Shown here piece after piece: positions 54,025-62,048 of a stretch of 64,000 bases of DNA. How positions within the stretch are numbered: position 1 is the first letter of the stretch; each line of letters starts with the position of its first letter. The notes under the pieces are model-generated. The model was given only the letters and a program-made list of their open reading frames with translations. It had not been told where the DNA came from and made no database searches. The position numbers were made by a program, and so were the translations under genes. The stretch comes from CAYOUV01 sp963790075 (GTDB lineage: Bacteria > Chloroflexota > Anaerolineae > Anaerolineales > Villigracilaceae): contig CAWBNG010000008.1 in NCBI GenBank assembly GCA_963790075.1, forward strand, positions 603,715-667,714, in the 5' to 3' direction.

Positions 54025-54140
54025 AGTCTCCGATCTGCGCGACCTACGGGCTGAACTATGGTCGCGTGGACAGCCCCTCAAGGGCCAGGGTCAGCCTGGA
54101 AACGGACTGGCCTCCCGAGGTCCCGTTGTTGGGATCGAAT
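54025..54140 (+). ncRNA. Moco riboswitch-like leader
   Basis: A compact set of helices precedes the NTPase/ECF operon. CGATC (54030) can pair with GATCG (54133). CGCGACC/GGTCGCG form a second helix that contains a CCTACG and TATGG pair, close to the 11-nt tetraloop receptor. GCCC/GGGC and GGCCAG/CTGGCC form further helices, the last capped by a GAAA loop, and CCTCCCGAGG follows. Conserved CTCCGA and CCTCCCGAGG plus a GAAA loop with its receptor are features I recall for the Moco motif, which senses molybdenum cofactor. GGAG at 54147 lies nine bases before the GTG start. Confidence 0.6.
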
Positions 54141-54159
54141 TGAAAAGGAGAAAACGTCT

Positions 54160-54724
54160 GTGCTGCATTTGTTTACCTCACCAGAACTCTCTCCTGGCGA
54201 GTTTTTCGTCTGGAAGAGAACCGGGGCGGCTGCTGCTCATAACTGGTTCCAGCGGGACGGGAAAAACCAGCTGGTGTTTGACCATGGCGGGTTATGCTGG
54301 CACGTTAGGTGTGGATGTAAGCGGCCTGGTATCACCGCCAGTTTACGTCGACGATCATAAGGTCGGTATCAATCTGCTGGATTTGAAATCCGGCACACAG
54401 CGACCTTTGGCTGTGCGACGTCATGAAGCTGTCTCAAGCCCATTAACCGAGGACTGGCAATTCGATGACCTGACGCTACGCTGGGGGAATGCCATTTTGG
54501 AGAATCTGGACTACTGTCAACTATTGGTCCTGGACGAATTGGGTCCGTTGGAATTCCAGCGAGGACTTGGTTTTACGGCTGGCATTGAACTGGTGAGTGC
54601 CCGGCATTACCAACTGGCCTGCATTGTCATCCGGCCTTCGCTGCTTGATCAGGCTCAATCGTTCTGGCCTTGGGGGCAGATTCATCGACTTCCGCCAGAG
54701 AGCTTTAAAGGGACCCGCAAATGA
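54160..54724 (+). CDS. THEP1-type nucleoside-triphosphatase, frameshifted near 54211-54222
   Basis: AAGGAG at 54145-54150 supports GTG 54160 as the start (MLHLFTSPELSPGEFFVW), but that frame stops matching a protein after 54213. The continuation REPGRLLLITGSSGTGKT is one base over. The span is 188 codons plus one base, so one extra base explains both. Walker A is GSSGTGKT and Walker B LLVLDELGPLEF, as in THEP1 NTPases. The C-terminal two-thirds are intact. Its stop overlaps the ECF ATPase start as ATGA. It may assist cofactor or nucleotide handling linked to the transporter; the role is unknown. Confidence 0.75.
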
Positions 54725-56199
54725 TACGTGTGCGGAATTTGAGCGTCCATTATGGCGATCAAGTTGCACTGCAGGATGTTTCGTTCGACGTGTGTCGTGG
54801 CGAATGTCTTATCGTGACCGGGCGCTCGGGATGCGGCAAGAGCACACTGGCACGTGTTTTGACGGGTTTGATCCCCCAGGTTGTTCCTGCTTCACTGGAG
54901 GGAAGCGTTGAAATCGCTGGCGTGGATGTGACCTCCCAACCGACTGCCGAAACAGCCCAATGGATTGGGGCAGTTTTCCAGAATCCGCGGAGCCATCTCT
55001 TTCATTTACGTGTAGACGATGAAATCGCATTCGGCCCACGCAATCTTGGCTTGACTGAAGACGAGGTCACCGCACGCGTGAATTGGGCTCTGGCGGCGGT
55101 GGGTCTTACAGAGTTGCGTGCGCAAAAACCTGCCAACCTGTCTGGTGGACAGATCCAACGGCTGGCGATTGCCGCTGCTCTGGCGATGAGACCCAAGGTG
55201 CTTGTGCTGGACGAACCCACCGCTTCGCTCGATGTACCTGGTACCCGAAGTGTCGTCTCGGCCCTTGAAAAACTACGCAGGCAGTTCGGCCTCACCATTA
55301 TCCTGATCGAACATCGTCTTACCGAAGTGCGGCGTATTGCAGACAGAGTACTTGTCTTACACGAAGGCCGTGTGGCTGCGGATGGGGATTTTAATCGAGT
55401 ATTAGGCAACCACGAATTCCTTCGTAAATATGGACTGCGTCGCCCGAACGTAGAATCGCTTGTCAACTGGTCGCAACTGTTAGTTCCCAATGGTCATCAT
55501 CCTGCAGATCAGGAACCGCTGCTTGATATGCAAAATCTCACTGCTGGCTACGATAACCAGGCGGTTATTCAGGATATCAACCTAAAAATTTTTGCGGGCG
55601 AGTTTGTTGCATTGGTTGGTAATAACGGAACCGGCAAGTCCACGTTGGCCCTGGCTGCGACAGGTTTGCTCAGGCCGCAGGCGGGTAAAGTATACGTGCG
55701 TGGCTCCCTGCGCCCGCGCCCCGGGCTGGATATCGCCTTGCTCTTTCAAAATCCGGCCGACCAGCTCTTTACGGATTCGGTTGATGAAGAAGTTTCGTTT
55801 GGCCCGCACAACTACAAACATTTTGAGGCCAACCTCCATGAGCAAACTCTCGCAAGCGCAGATTTGCTCCCCCTGCGCGCCCGCCGTCCGTTTTCGCTTT
55901 CTATTGGCCAGCAACAGCGCACTGCGCTTGCTTCGTGTATTGCCTTGCATCCCGCGCTCGTCATCCTTGATGAACCTACACTGGGACAGGATTGGTGGCA
56001 CCTTCAAAAAGTGATGGACTGCCTGATGCGCCTCAACGCGCAGAGGACTGCCATCCTGCTCATCACGCACGATTACAAGCTTGTGCATCGCTATGCACAG
56101 CGTGTCGTTTTGATGGACCAGGGCCGCATCGTTTTGGACGGGAAGATTGATCCGGCATTGGTGGGACGAGTCTCGGTTGAGGGAGGTGCCTGCCTCTAA
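54721..56199 (+). CDS. ECF transporter ATPase with two fused ABC domains
   Basis: This 492-residue protein is a tandem of two ATPase domains, as in fused EcfA1A2. The first has GRSGCGKSTLA, LSGGQIQRLAIAAAL and VLVLDEPTASLD. The second has GNNGTGKSTLA, a degenerate LSIGQQQRTALAS and VILDEPTLGQD. It would energise the membrane EcfT and S-component encoded downstream. It starts four bases inside the NTPase stop, so it falls under the same leader. Confidence 0.92.
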   Translation: MIRVRNLSVHYGDQVALQDVSFDVCRGECLIVTGRSGCGKSTLARVLTGLIPQVVPASLEGSVEIAGVDVTSQPTAETAQWIGAVFQNPRSHLFHLRVDDEIAFGPRNLGLTEDEVTARVNWALAAVGLTELRAQKPANLSGGQIQRLAIAAALAMRPKVLVLDEPTASLDVPGTRSVVSALEKLRRQFGLTIILIEHRLTEVRRIADRVLVLHEGRVAADGDFNRVLGNHEFLRKYGLRRPNVESLVNWSQLLVPNGHHPADQEPLLDMQNLTAGYDNQAVIQDINLKIFAGEFVALVGNNGTGKSTLALAATGLLRPQAGKVYVRGSLRPRPGLDIALLFQNPADQLFTDSVDEEVSFGPHNYKHFEANLHEQTLASADLLPLRARRPFSLSIGQQQRTALASCIALHPALVILDEPTLGQDWWHLQKVMDCLMRLNAQRTAILLITHDYKLVHRYAQRVVLMDQGRIVLDGKIDPALVGRVSVEGGACL

Positions 56200-56302
56200 C
56201 TTCGAGGCGTTGTGTGGGGCCCTCCACCATGCTGAGGATGAAGTTGACGCAACCTGGCAGGCGGCACAATGAGCCGACGGCTATAAAATGGAGATGCATG
56301 CT

Positions 56303-56911
56303 ATGAGATTCTCAACTCGTGAACTTGTAACGATGGCAGTATTTGGCGCGTTATGGGGATTGGTAGAGATCAGCCTTGGTTCAGTTTTCCATGCCATTGC
56401 GCTCCCGTTGACTGGCTTGGCGCTTTCGACCATCGGTGTGATGGTAGCTGCGATCGGCCGGCTGTTCGTACCACGCCGAGGTTCGACGATTTTCATTGGG
56501 CTGATTGCCATGGTCTTGAAGTTGTTCAGCATTGGCAACATCTTGATCGGCCCGATGGTGGGCATTCTTACTGAGGCCGTGATCGCCGAATTGATTTTGT
56601 CCGCCTTCCCTGGGCCGTCTGTGCTTGCATTCATCTGCACCTGCGCAGGTGCTGCCTTATGGACAGTTGTTCAGCCGTTTGTTACGGGTGTGTTGTTGTT
56701 TGGGCGCAATCTGCTGGTCGTCTGGCTTGACTTGTTGGATTTGGGAAGTCGTTTGTTCGGGTTATCCTCTGAGGCCGCGTTGTGGATCGTGCTGGCAGTG
56801 GTCGCATTACACCTTGTGGTCGGCGGTATTGGTGGTTGGCTGGCATGGAAATTGGGACTTGTACTAAAGGTTCGTCTGAATGGGAATCTTTCCGGATCAG
56901 GCGCATCATAA
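56303..56911 (+). CDS. ECF substrate-binding (S) component-like membrane protein
   Basis: Start at ATG 56303 (GGAG nine bases upstream), 202 residues with about six helices. The opening FSTRELVTMAVFGALWGLVE with the Ala/Gly pattern at helix 1, typical of EcfT contact, fits an S-component. The middle (RRGSTIFIGLIAMVLKLFSIGNILIGPMVG) also fits. Substrate is not evident from the family pattern. The Moco-like leader and lipoprotein suggest a molybdenum cofactor or its precursor, but this is inference. Confidence 0.7.
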   Translation: MRFSTRELVTMAVFGALWGLVEISLGSVFHAIALPLTGLALSTIGVMVAAIGRLFVPRRGSTIFIGLIAMVLKLFSIGNILIGPMVGILTEAVIAELILSAFPGPSVLAFICTCAGAALWTVVQPFVTGVLLFGRNLLVVWLDLLDLGSRLFGLSSEAALWIVLAVVALHLVVGGIGGWLAWKLGLVLKVRLNGNLSGSGAS

Positions 56912-56936
56912 ATTTCTGTTCACAGGAGATGTAACG

Positions 56937-57377
56937 ATGAAACGCTTGTTGTTGCTCGTAATGGTCTTCGCGCTGGCTCTCACAGCCTGCGCCCCCAAAA
57001 CGCAGGATGTTGCGGCCAATGTATTGAAGGTCACCGATGGGACGCTCTCCAAAACCTACACCGCTGATCAGCTCAAAGCGCTTGGCGAAGTCCAGGCGAC
57101 CATCCAGGGGGTGACCTATGTCGGTGTGCCGCTGACCGTCCTGCTCCAGGACGCAGGCATTAACTCGACCAAGTTAACCGCCGTCAAAGCTGTTGCTATC
57201 GACGGCTTCACCGCCAACTATGACTCGACGCTCTTCAGCCGTGAAGACACCATCGTAGCCTATGCGCGTGTGGACGGCCCGCTTGGCGAAGAGGATGCAC
57301 CGTTTCGCATGGTACTTCCGGATGAAGGTGGAAAATTGAATCCTCGCCAGTTAACCGAGATTGTGGCGATTCCATAA
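56937..57377 (+). CDS. Lipoprotein with sulfite-oxidase-type molybdopterin-binding-like fold
   Basis: Start at ATG 56937 with AGGAGATG upstream, 146 residues. Lipobox LTAC is at about residue 21, so it is anchored outside the membrane. The mature part has the order of the small molybdopterin-binding-like domain: VLKVTDGTLSKTYTADQLKA, then YVGVPLTVLLQDAGI, IDGFTANYDSTLF and FRMVLPDEGGKLNPRQLTEI. The Cys that ligates Mo in sulfite oxidases is absent. ECF importers normally need no binding protein, so a membrane-tethered cofactor-binding domain in this operon is notable. It could present substrate to the S-component. Confidence 0.65.
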   Translation: MKRLLLLVMVFALALTACAPKTQDVAANVLKVTDGTLSKTYTADQLKALGEVQATIQGVTYVGVPLTVLLQDAGINSTKLTAVKAVAIDGFTANYDSTLFSREDTIVAYARVDGPLGEEDAPFRMVLPDEGGKLNPRQLTEIVAIP

Positions 57378-58123
57378 TGATCAGGCAAGCCCAATCGGCC
57401 CTGGCTGGTCCCGGTAATTCAAAGACGCTCTTGGGAAGTCTTGGGCGATTGGCCATTTTTATCTGGGCCCTGGGAATGGTCTTGCTTCCGCCATTAGAAC
57501 ATGGCCTCATCCCGGCTCTGATTGCATTGATTGTGCTGGGTGGGCTTTACCCGTTTGCCGTCCGCCGTCTTGCGCGCTTGCGCTGGTTGTTGATCTTCGC
57601 CAGCTTATTTATGGTGAACGCGTTCTTCGGTAATCCTGAAGCAGAGATCGATTGGGCGATTTGGGGCTTGCATCTTTCTTCTGTGGCGGTTTTCAACGGT
57701 TTGCAGATGATCCTGCGTGCGGTTGTGATCCTTCTGGCTGCAGATGGTTTGTCTACCTCGGTCAACATTACAGAGTTAGCGGGCTTGCTCGAACGTGGTG
57801 GCCTGCACGGATTGGGCTTCTCCATTGGGGTCGCTACTAACCTGATACCCGACCTGCGCCAGTCCAGCATGAACGCCTGGCACAGCCTGCGGATGCGCGG
57901 CGGCTTACGTGCAAGTTGGTGGCGTGGCCTTCAGTTGCTGCTGCTGACCATCCTTTCCAATGCGCTTCGCCATGCAGAGGAGATCGTTCTCGCCGCTGAA
58001 GTTCGCGCCTTTCAACCAGATCGAAGCCATACATTGCCGCTGAGCATTGGCCGATTAGACAGGTGGATTGTTCTGGCTGCATTTATCACTATTCTGGGCC
58101 TGATCCTGCTTCGCCTATCCTGA
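57377..58123 (+). CDS. ECF transporter transmembrane component EcfT
   Basis: This 248-residue protein starts in the TAATG that ends the lipoprotein gene. It has four to six helices and two coupling-helix Arg motifs: SLRMRGGLRAS and AAEVRAFQPD, the equivalents of the Ala-Arg-Gly motifs that contact the ATPases. It completes the ECF set (ATPase, S-component, T-component) with a lipoprotein between them. Confidence 0.82.
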   Translation: MIRQAQSALAGPGNSKTLLGSLGRLAIFIWALGMVLLPPLEHGLIPALIALIVLGGLYPFAVRRLARLRWLLIFASLFMVNAFFGNPEAEIDWAIWGLHLSSVAVFNGLQMILRAVVILLAADGLSTSVNITELAGLLERGGLHGLGFSIGVATNLIPDLRQSSMNAWHSLRMRGGLRASWWRGLQLLLLTILSNALRHAEEIVLAAEVRAFQPDRSHTLPLSIGRLDRWIVLAAFITILGLILLRLS

Positions 58124-58125
58124 AA

Positions 58126-58395
58126 GTGACCCAATATGGCGGATTTGCAAGCATTTCTCAATCAAACTTCAGAGTTGCACTCACACCTTTGTCCCAGATA
58201 GGTCACCAGGAAGTGATCCTGGCTTTGTTGGAGAAGTACCGCGCGGTAGGGATTGATGAAATCAGTGATCCGCGCGTCTTTCGATTATCGCCTTTCAGGG
58301 AGATGGGGCAAGCGCCGGGAGTGGCAAAGCGTTTTGGTTCCCTGTCAGGATTGCAAAGGAGTTTGACAGAGCTACAAGAGCGGATTTACAACTAG
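58126..58395 (+). pseudogene. C-terminal remnant of type I restriction enzyme R subunit
   Basis: The frame from about 58190 encodes HQEVILALLEKYRAVGIDEI and later FRLSPFREMGQAPGVAKRFG, ending LTELQERIYN. This matches the C-terminal domain of EcoKI-type HsdR as I know it. The helicase and nuclease domains are missing, and no start codon of its own is evident. Confidence 0.6.
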
Positions 58396-58416
58396 TGTAT
58401 TTACAGCTTCGATAAT

Positions 58417-58449
58417 TTGTAATATACAAGATATAGAAGTATAATATAC
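58417..58449 (+). promoter_or_regulatory. AbiE promoter with two overlapping inverted repeats
   Basis: TTGTAA (58417-58422), a 17-base spacer and TATAAT (58440-58445) form a good sigma-70 type promoter. TTGTA-ATA-TACAA (58417-58429) covers the -35 and GTATA-A-TATAC (58439-58449) covers the -10. AbiEi antitoxins are known to repress their own operon through inverted repeats, so these may be operators. Confidence 0.6.
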
Positions 58450-58498
58450 ACAACACAAGCAAATACGGTCCCCTACCCTCCCTGAAAAAGCGGAGAAA

Positions 58499-59338
58499 AT
58501 GGCTCGCTCAAACGAAAGATATTCCCAATCACAAGGCATGCAACTGCTCGAAACTGCGGTCCAGAAGCTGGGACCGATCTTTACTATTGAGCAATTGTTT
58601 CCCCTGGCGAAGGAACAGAAAATCTCTCGCAAGCAACTGACCTGGTTGATGAGCACTTTAGCATCATCAGGGCGAATTGAAATACTCAAGCGCGGTACCT
58701 ATGCGGTAAAAAGTCACCTCTTCGCCGGGGAAATCCCCCCGTTCGCGGTGGCTGCCGCACTGGTGCAGCCGATGGCAATCAGTCATTGGTCGGCGTTGGC
58801 TGAGCATGGTTTTACTACGCAGATGCCGGTGATGGTGCAGGCCTCCACCACGCGCAATGTGATCACGCCCGAAATGCGCAGCGGAGAGGCGTACCGCCCG
58901 CGCGGGCGGGCAGTCTGGCAGGCGCTTGATACAGAATTCGAGTTTATTCATGTGCAGGAAAAGCAATTCTTCGGGCATATGAATATCTGGGTCAACAACT
59001 GGCAGCAGGTGGCTATCACAAATCCCGAACGAACTACGCTGGACGTGATTGCCAGGCCGGATGTATTTGGGGGAACGCGGGCGGCGCTAGAAATTTTTGG
59101 CGAGGCGCTTCCCAGAATCCAGGTTAGTGGATTGGTGGATTATGCGCTGCGGTACAATGTGGGAGCTGTCGTCAAGCGCGTGGGATGGGCCCTGGAACAG
59201 TTTGGAGTTCCAGAATCAGAGACAGAACCCTTGCGCGATTTTCCAGTGAAGACCTATTACCGCCTTGATCCACAATTGCCGCCTGGTGACCAATACAATA
59301 CACGTTGGCGAATCCTCGAAAACTTGAGGGTAGCCTGA
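58499..59338 (+). CDS. AbiEi-like antitoxin of type IV toxin-antitoxin pair
   Basis: This 279-residue protein has an N-terminal winged helix (FTIEQLFPLAKEQKISRKQL with LKRGTYAVK) and an antitoxin domain (ISHWSALAEHGFTTQM; later NPERTTLDVIARPDVFGG). In AbiE systems the first part binds DNA and represses the operon while the second neutralises the toxin. It starts 54 bases after the -10 box and ends one base before the toxin gene. Related systems act against phage or stabilise islands. Confidence 0.85.
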   Translation: MARSNERYSQSQGMQLLETAVQKLGPIFTIEQLFPLAKEQKISRKQLTWLMSTLASSGRIEILKRGTYAVKSHLFAGEIPPFAVAAALVQPMAISHWSALAEHGFTTQMPVMVQASTTRNVITPEMRSGEAYRPRGRAVWQALDTEFEFIHVQEKQFFGHMNIWVNNWQQVAITNPERTTLDVIARPDVFGGTRAALEIFGEALPRIQVSGLVDYALRYNVGAVVKRVGWALEQFGVPESETEPLRDFPVKTYYRLDPQLPPGDQYNTRWRILENLRVA

Positions 59339-59339
59339 C

Positions 59340-60200
59340 ATGGCAGATATCAACCAAATGTTGCGCGCCAAAGCAAAAGAATTTAATGTGCGCCTGGAAA
59401 TCGTTGAGAAAGATTACGCTCTGAGCTATCTACTGGCAGCCATCGCGGATACGCCTGGTCTGGGGGATCGCATTGCGCTCAAGGGTGGCACTGCTCTAAA
59501 GAAACTTTACTTTGCAGAATACCGCTTTTCGGAAGACCTGGATTATTCCACATTGGCTTTGGGGCCGCTTAGCGATGTGGCTGCAAAGATGGACACGGTT
59601 ACGCAAAAGATGCGAAACAGGCTCTTTGAACGGGGGCCGTTTGAAGTCCAAAATGAAGCACTGACCTTGAAACTACCGCACCCAGGGGAACAAGCTGGCT
59701 ACCTGGTGCGCGTCCAGTTTCCGGGGCAACGTCAGGCCTTGTGTCGTCTAAAAGTGGAAATCACGGTGGATGAACCAATCCTGTTGCCGGTGGAGCAAAT
59801 GCCAGTGCTGCATGGTTTCGATGAACTTTTGCAGGTGGAAATCCGCAGCTATGCCCTGGCTGAGATCGTGGCCGAAAAACTGCGGGCGCTACTGCAAAGC
59901 CAGGCGCGCTTGAATGAGCGCGGTTGGGGCGCCAGCCGTGTGTGCCGGGACTATTATGATCTCTGGTCAGTGCTGCGCAGCCGGGAGCGCTTTGACGGGC
60001 AAATGCCGGCTCTGGTGGCTGAGAAGTGCCAGGTGCGCGGAGTTTCTTTCGAGCGACCGCATGATTTTGTGGCGGATGAATTGTTGAAGGTTGCGCGGCA
60101 GGAATGGCAGCAACAATTGATGCCCTTTGTGCCGACTGCACCACCGGTGGAACAAATCTTATCGGAAGTACAATCCTTTATTCTGTCTTTATGGGAGTAA
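59340..60200 (+). CDS. AbiEii-like nucleotidyltransferase toxin
   Basis: This 286-residue protein has the nucleotidyltransferase active site LKGGTALKKLYF and YRFSEDLDYS (GG 49-50; Asp66 and Asp68 as metal ligands), as in AbiEii/MenT toxins. A later Lys/Arg region (AEIVAEKLRAL) and the C-terminal CRDYYDLWSVL fit the family. Such enzymes add nucleotides to tRNA acceptor ends in characterised members; the target here is unknown. The pair looks intact. Confidence 0.88.
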   Translation: MADINQMLRAKAKEFNVRLEIVEKDYALSYLLAAIADTPGLGDRIALKGGTALKKLYFAEYRFSEDLDYSTLALGPLSDVAAKMDTVTQKMRNRLFERGPFEVQNEALTLKLPHPGEQAGYLVRVQFPGQRQALCRLKVEITVDEPILLPVEQMPVLHGFDELLQVEIRSYALAEIVAEKLRALLQSQARLNERGWGASRVCRDYYDLWSVLRSRERFDGQMPALVAEKCQVRGVSFERPHDFVADELLKVARQEWQQQLMPFVPTAPPVEQILSEVQSFILSLWE

Positions 60201-60360
60201 TCCCTGGCTGTTAATTCAACTCAACCCCGTGAAACTTTAGCATACGATCTCTGGCGAGCCTGTGACATTTTGCGACGTGACAACAATTGTGGCGGCGTGA
60301 TGGAGTACATCGGGTACCTGGCCAGGCTGCTCACTTTGCCATACTTTCTGTCTCCTGATT
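60201..60360 (+). pseudogene. N-terminal remnant of type I restriction M subunit
   Basis: Directly after the toxin stop, in the same frame, the DNA encodes ETLAYDLWRACDILRRDNNC and GGVMEYIGYLARLLTLPYFL. This matches the start of an HsdM-type methyltransferase, then the similarity ends. No methylase motif is present. Confidence 0.6.
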
Positions 60361-60408
60361 GGCCCAATCCTAAAATTGGTTTTGGACCAGTTTTCGGGGG
60401 GCAGGTCA

Positions 60409-60537
60409 GGTCACTCCAAGCCGAGTACGACCGTCAACATTTACGGACATGCCACCACGCGCTTGCAGACCGAAGTGGCTGAGAAAATCGAAGCGTTGAT
60501 CACTCCGGTCCTGTTCCATATGAATTTCATTCGATAA
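60409..60537 (+). pseudogene. C-terminal remnant of tyrosine integrase
   Basis: The DNA encodes GHSKPSTTVNIYGHATTRLQ and TEVAEKIEALI, then a stop at 60535-60537. This is the end of a tyrosine recombinase, including the conserved YGH segment around the catalytic Tyr. The rest of the enzyme is missing. Confidence 0.65.
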
Positions 60538-60668
60538 AGTCTGGGCTTACAACCTCGAAACCACTTTAGCCGAAAGGGTGAAGACCCCTTTCAACTCAGG
60601 CTCTCCTCCAGCTCTTTCCTGCTGCAATCTCGTTCCAGGTTATCCGTGCTAAAGCTGCGCAGCAGATC

Positions 60669-62033
60669 CTAAATCGTTGGCAACATGCTTTTCATCTGCT
60701 CCTTCAACTGTTCACGGACATATTTCTTGAAATCCTCATCTTGAAGTTTTGCCAGTTCACGCACTTCCGATTGCAGCGGATCACGAGCCTCATCCAGGGA
60801 TTGAGTAGCCAGCTCTGCCTGCTGTTCAATTCCAGCATCCAGTTGTTCACTGAAATCTTCTAATTTATCATAAACGCTCAAACCTTTGATTTTCTCGATC
60901 TGCTGCTTCATCAAATAACTCTCTGCCAGGCTTTCGATAGTTTGGGGTCCCAAAGGATTAATGAACACGCCCTTAAAATTGGATTGAAATTTTTCGTCCA
61001 TCTCCTTAACACCATTCCAGCCATCTTCCATCTTCGAAAAGATTGCATCGCAAAACTCACTCGCGTCTTTTTGCATCCCTGAAGACTTTAGCGAATTCGC
61101 CCAGCTTGAAAGGCTTTCACGCGCCTGTTCTCGCCACGTGTTCATCACCTCAATCCCGTTTTTGGAACGGTAGGCTGCCACATCGGACCTTGCTTGGTTA
61201 AAAGCCGACAGAACACCATCTTTTGCCACGATCCACAGGCTGCGGTATGTCTCCACCTGGTCTTTGTATCCGCGAGACTGTTCTACAAGCCTATTTGCAA
61301 ATAAGTTAAATTTTGGCGTAAAATATCCGACGAGTTCTGCGCCAATTTGCTGTATCTCTTGACGGAAAAAAACACCTAAAATGTTAGATGTACCTTCCTT
61401 AATCGGATCACTGCCGGTCATTTCCTTAATTTTTTCGTTCTCATCTGTGATTTCAACCAGCTTGCCTAAGACTTTTTCCTTCAGGATATCCTTCAAGGAA
61501 TAGAAATCAGTCAGAACTTGATTGGCAATTTCCTCAACATTTTTTAATGCTTGCATTTCATCAGTATTAAATTTATGGGATTTATCCAGCAGAAAGGTCC
61601 ACCTGTCGGCATAATCACCAATCATTTTATTTAGTGTACCCTGCTGGGTGATGATATCGTTGTATAGGCGTGGTGTGGCAACCATCGATAATTTCTCAAA
61701 AAACGCGTCCTCCGCCTGCAGCTCGGCGTACCAGTGTGGGTAAAAGTTCTGCATAGAGATGGGCAATTGATCATCTTTTATCCCATCATTAAAGAGAGCA
61801 CCTGCATCTTCTCGGGCTTTTTTCAACCGACTGTCCCATTTGTTTTGCACGTCCAGGTTGCCTGGGCTGGTTTTTTCGATGATGTCGACCAGATCATTCA
61901 GCACTGACTTACGCAGATCACCGTACGCGTCGATCGTTTCGTTTAGCTTTTTTATGAAACTATTATCGGGACTGATGTTTAGGCTGTTCAACTGGTCATG
62001 TAGTTCCTTAATCCGGCTGGCATAGTCACTCAT
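60669..62033 (-). CDS. Helix-rich protein of unknown function
   Basis: This 454-residue protein is highly charged and predicted almost entirely helical with coiled-coil stretches (EKVLGKLVEITDENEKIKEM; later VREQLKEQMKSMLPTI). No signal peptide, helix anchor or known motif was seen. It lies 15 bases after the PDZ gene on the same strand, so both are probably co-transcribed. The long helical rods recall pore-forming or membrane-remodelling proteins, but I would not assign this. Confidence 0.7.
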   Translation of the reverse strand: MSDYASRIKELHDQLNSLNISPDNSFIKKLNETIDAYGDLRKSVLNDLVDIIEKTSPGNLDVQNKWDSRLKKAREDAGALFNDGIKDDQLPISMQNFYPHWYAELQAEDAFFEKLSMVATPRLYNDIITQQGTLNKMIGDYADRWTFLLDKSHKFNTDEMQALKNVEEIANQVLTDFYSLKDILKEKVLGKLVEITDENEKIKEMTGSDPIKEGTSNILGVFFRQEIQQIGAELVGYFTPKFNLFANRLVEQSRGYKDQVETYRSLWIVAKDGVLSAFNQARSDVAAYRSKNGIEVMNTWREQARESLSSWANSLKSSGMQKDASEFCDAIFSKMEDGWNGVKEMDEKFQSNFKGVFINPLGPQTIESLAESYLMKQQIEKIKGLSVYDKLEDFSEQLDAGIEQQAELATQSLDEARDPLQSEVRELAKLQDEDFKKYVREQLKEQMKSMLPTI

Positions 62034-62048
62034 TGTTGATCCTCCTGA

